Shown here piece after piece: positions 62,848-64,000 of a stretch of DNA of 64,000 nt. Location: the NCBI GenBank assembly GCA_947044365.1, contig OX345638.1, positions 6,953,201 through 7,017,200 of the forward strand. The letters run 5' to 3'. This DNA is from Petrosia ficiformis. Its lineage: Eukaryota > Porifera > Demospongiae > Haplosclerida > Petrosiidae. The position numbers were made by a program, and so were the translations under genes. The notes under the pieces were generated by a model. It was not told the origin of the DNA, did not search any database, and saw only the letters and a program-made list of their open reading frames with translations. How positions within the stretch are numbered: the stretch's first letter is position 1; each line of letters opens with the position of its first letter.

Positions 62848-63538
62848 CTGTAAATAAATGATAATGGATAGGTAGCACGAGTCTTTAGATTTGAACAAAT
62901 TACATACAAATGCATTTTTATGAAAAGACAATTATATCTACAAGGCAGTGCTGCATACAGAAAATGAAGCTGGGGGGGGGGGGGGGGGGGGGGCAATATG
63001 AGACTTTAGAGAACGTAGGGCGGGCAACGATGTTACCATGTGCCGTAAACACATATTGGTGTGACATTTTGGGAAACACTTGTGTATTTTTCTGTAACAG
63101 TTGAAATTTTGGCCATGCATTTCCAGATTAACTACTCTAGAGTCATTCTGTATGACGAAAACTACAGCAATGTCAGCACACAGTTCAGCATTGCACTATT
63201 TAACAATTAGACTACATGTATACAGATATAACATGAAAAAATCTCACATGTACAATGTAACATGTAGTATTTACTTTTACGTCACACTCATGAAAGTCTA
63301 GGGGGGGGGCAGGAGATCCCCTTGAGGGGGCAAATGCCCCCCCCCCCCCCCCCCCCCCAGCCTCTCTAAATGCAGCCCTGAAAACCCAGTATATACACAT
63401 GTGTATCATGATTAAAATATCTAGCAGCATCTCTGTGTGTCAGTGAAGATATTCATGAAGTTTAAAATTCATGTCTGACAGAAACTGACACAATTTTCAG
63501 TATTCACTTGAAAACGTAGCTTCTGTTGTTCTGTTGTA

Positions 63539-64000
63539 CAGTGGCGCTCAAAAGAATTCGGACACCCACGCAGAAATAATTAATAACTAATTATTAGATC
63601 TATAAAGTTGTAAGGTTTCACAGAGTCACCACAAAATCACGTGTGCTACCATTGAGAAAATATTGCTGGATTGTTAGGTAAGTGCTACAGAGATACAGAA
63701 ATATAAATTTACCATAGATGGATGCCTAAATATTATTAATTCTGGTTATTAGACTGGAGTGTTATTTATAATAATAATTGTTGTTATAGTGTGTGTGAGA
63801 CTTGTAGCTAGCTATGAAGGAAAAGAATATGTGATGTATATAAAATGTATAATAATTTATTATAGTTAAATAGGTATAAATTCTCTAGTATTTTGTATGA
63901 CACCCCTTTGCTTTTATCACTTCAGTAACTCTTCTTGGCATTGAACAAACAAGGTTCTCTATAACTGCTGATGGAATGACATCCCAAACACTCTTCAGGT
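63539..64000. mobile_element. Tc1-type transposon, left end, running off the window
   Basis: Starts CAGTGGCGCTCAAAAGAATT directly after TA (63537-63538). Copies 1 and 2 have an uninterrupted TTGTATATTTACAC here, so the TA target is confirmed. The transposase lies inside on the minus strand. Confidence 0.85.
63885..64000 (-). CDS. Tc1-family transposase, C-terminal fragment (cut by window)
   Basis: The minus strand from the right edge encodes SVWDVIPSAVIENLVCSMPR then RVTEVIKAKGCHTKY and a stop at 63885. The W-x-x-I-P ... L-x-x-S-M-P-R-R-x-x-x-V-I-x-A-K-G-x-x-T-K-Y ending is the hallmark of Tc1/mariner transposases. The catalytic DDE core would be beyond 64000. No stop or frameshift is seen in the visible part. 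Confidence 0.85.
   Translation of the reverse strand, partial: LKSVWDVIPSAVIENLVCSMPRRVTEVIKAKGCHTKY

Larger units (their letters stand above)
55305..63536. repeat. Segmental duplication, third member
   Basis: Pairs with copy 1 through its whole length and with copy 2 from about 59860 on. Shared variants switch partner along the block. Confidence 0.85.

Overview
This is nuclear DNA of an animal, most likely a demosponge (an inference). It is AT-rich. Coding sequence is cut into many short exons with GT-AG introns, and small inverted-repeat transposons are dense. The gene content is an expanded family of Death-fold, ROC-COR and RING proteins of the kind known from sponge genomes. There is no sign of bacterial organisation. 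Almost all host genes lie on the minus strand. Exon borders were called by eye from splice consensus plus reading-phase bookkeeping. Where a full chain is given, exon lengths add up to an intact reading frame.

Layout from low to high coordinates: (1) 1-2.7 kb holds a possible LINE fragment, a MITE and the 3' part of a ZU5...Death-domain gene. (2) 3-4 kb holds a decayed ABCB/MDR transporter fragment on the plus strand, abutting a relic of a ROC-COR gene. (3) 4.85-11.84 kb holds a ROC-COR exon followed by linker exons and a terminal Death-fold exon. (4) 12.56-22.09 kb holds a RING / Death-like / ROC-COR gene (copy 1). Its last recognised exon is in splice phase with block 3, so blocks 3 and 4 may form one gene with two ROC-COR modules. 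(5) 22.4-24.7 kb holds a small, poorly resolved plus-strand gene sharing a divergent promoter with copy 1. (6) 25.07-37.83 kb holds a complete ten-exon gene of 1117 codons: RING, Death-like, ROC-COR, Death (copy 2). (7) 38-47.8 kb is a relic zone: a duplicate of the plus-strand gene, a broken fourth RING copy, a transposon carrying a RecQ-like helicase fragment, a mobile-element remnant and a filamin pseudogene. (8) 47.98-62.85 kb holds copy 3. Its RING exons should lie just beyond the window, and its tail adds two further Death-like domains and one Death domain. (9) A Tc1 transposon runs off the right edge.

The three copies are segmental duplicates but mosaic. Copy 3 resembles copy 2 in its 5' half (shared 344-bp MITE insertion, shared substitutions) and copy 1 in its 3' half (same ROC-COR exon). 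Nearly every intron in the coding chain is phase 1, so linker, Death-fold and ROC-COR cassettes can be exchanged without breaking frame. The inferred products join a ubiquitin-ligase RING, homotypic Death-fold adaptors and a Roco-type GTPase switch in one polypeptide. This looks like a sponge immune or cell-death signalling family, but function is inferred from domains only.
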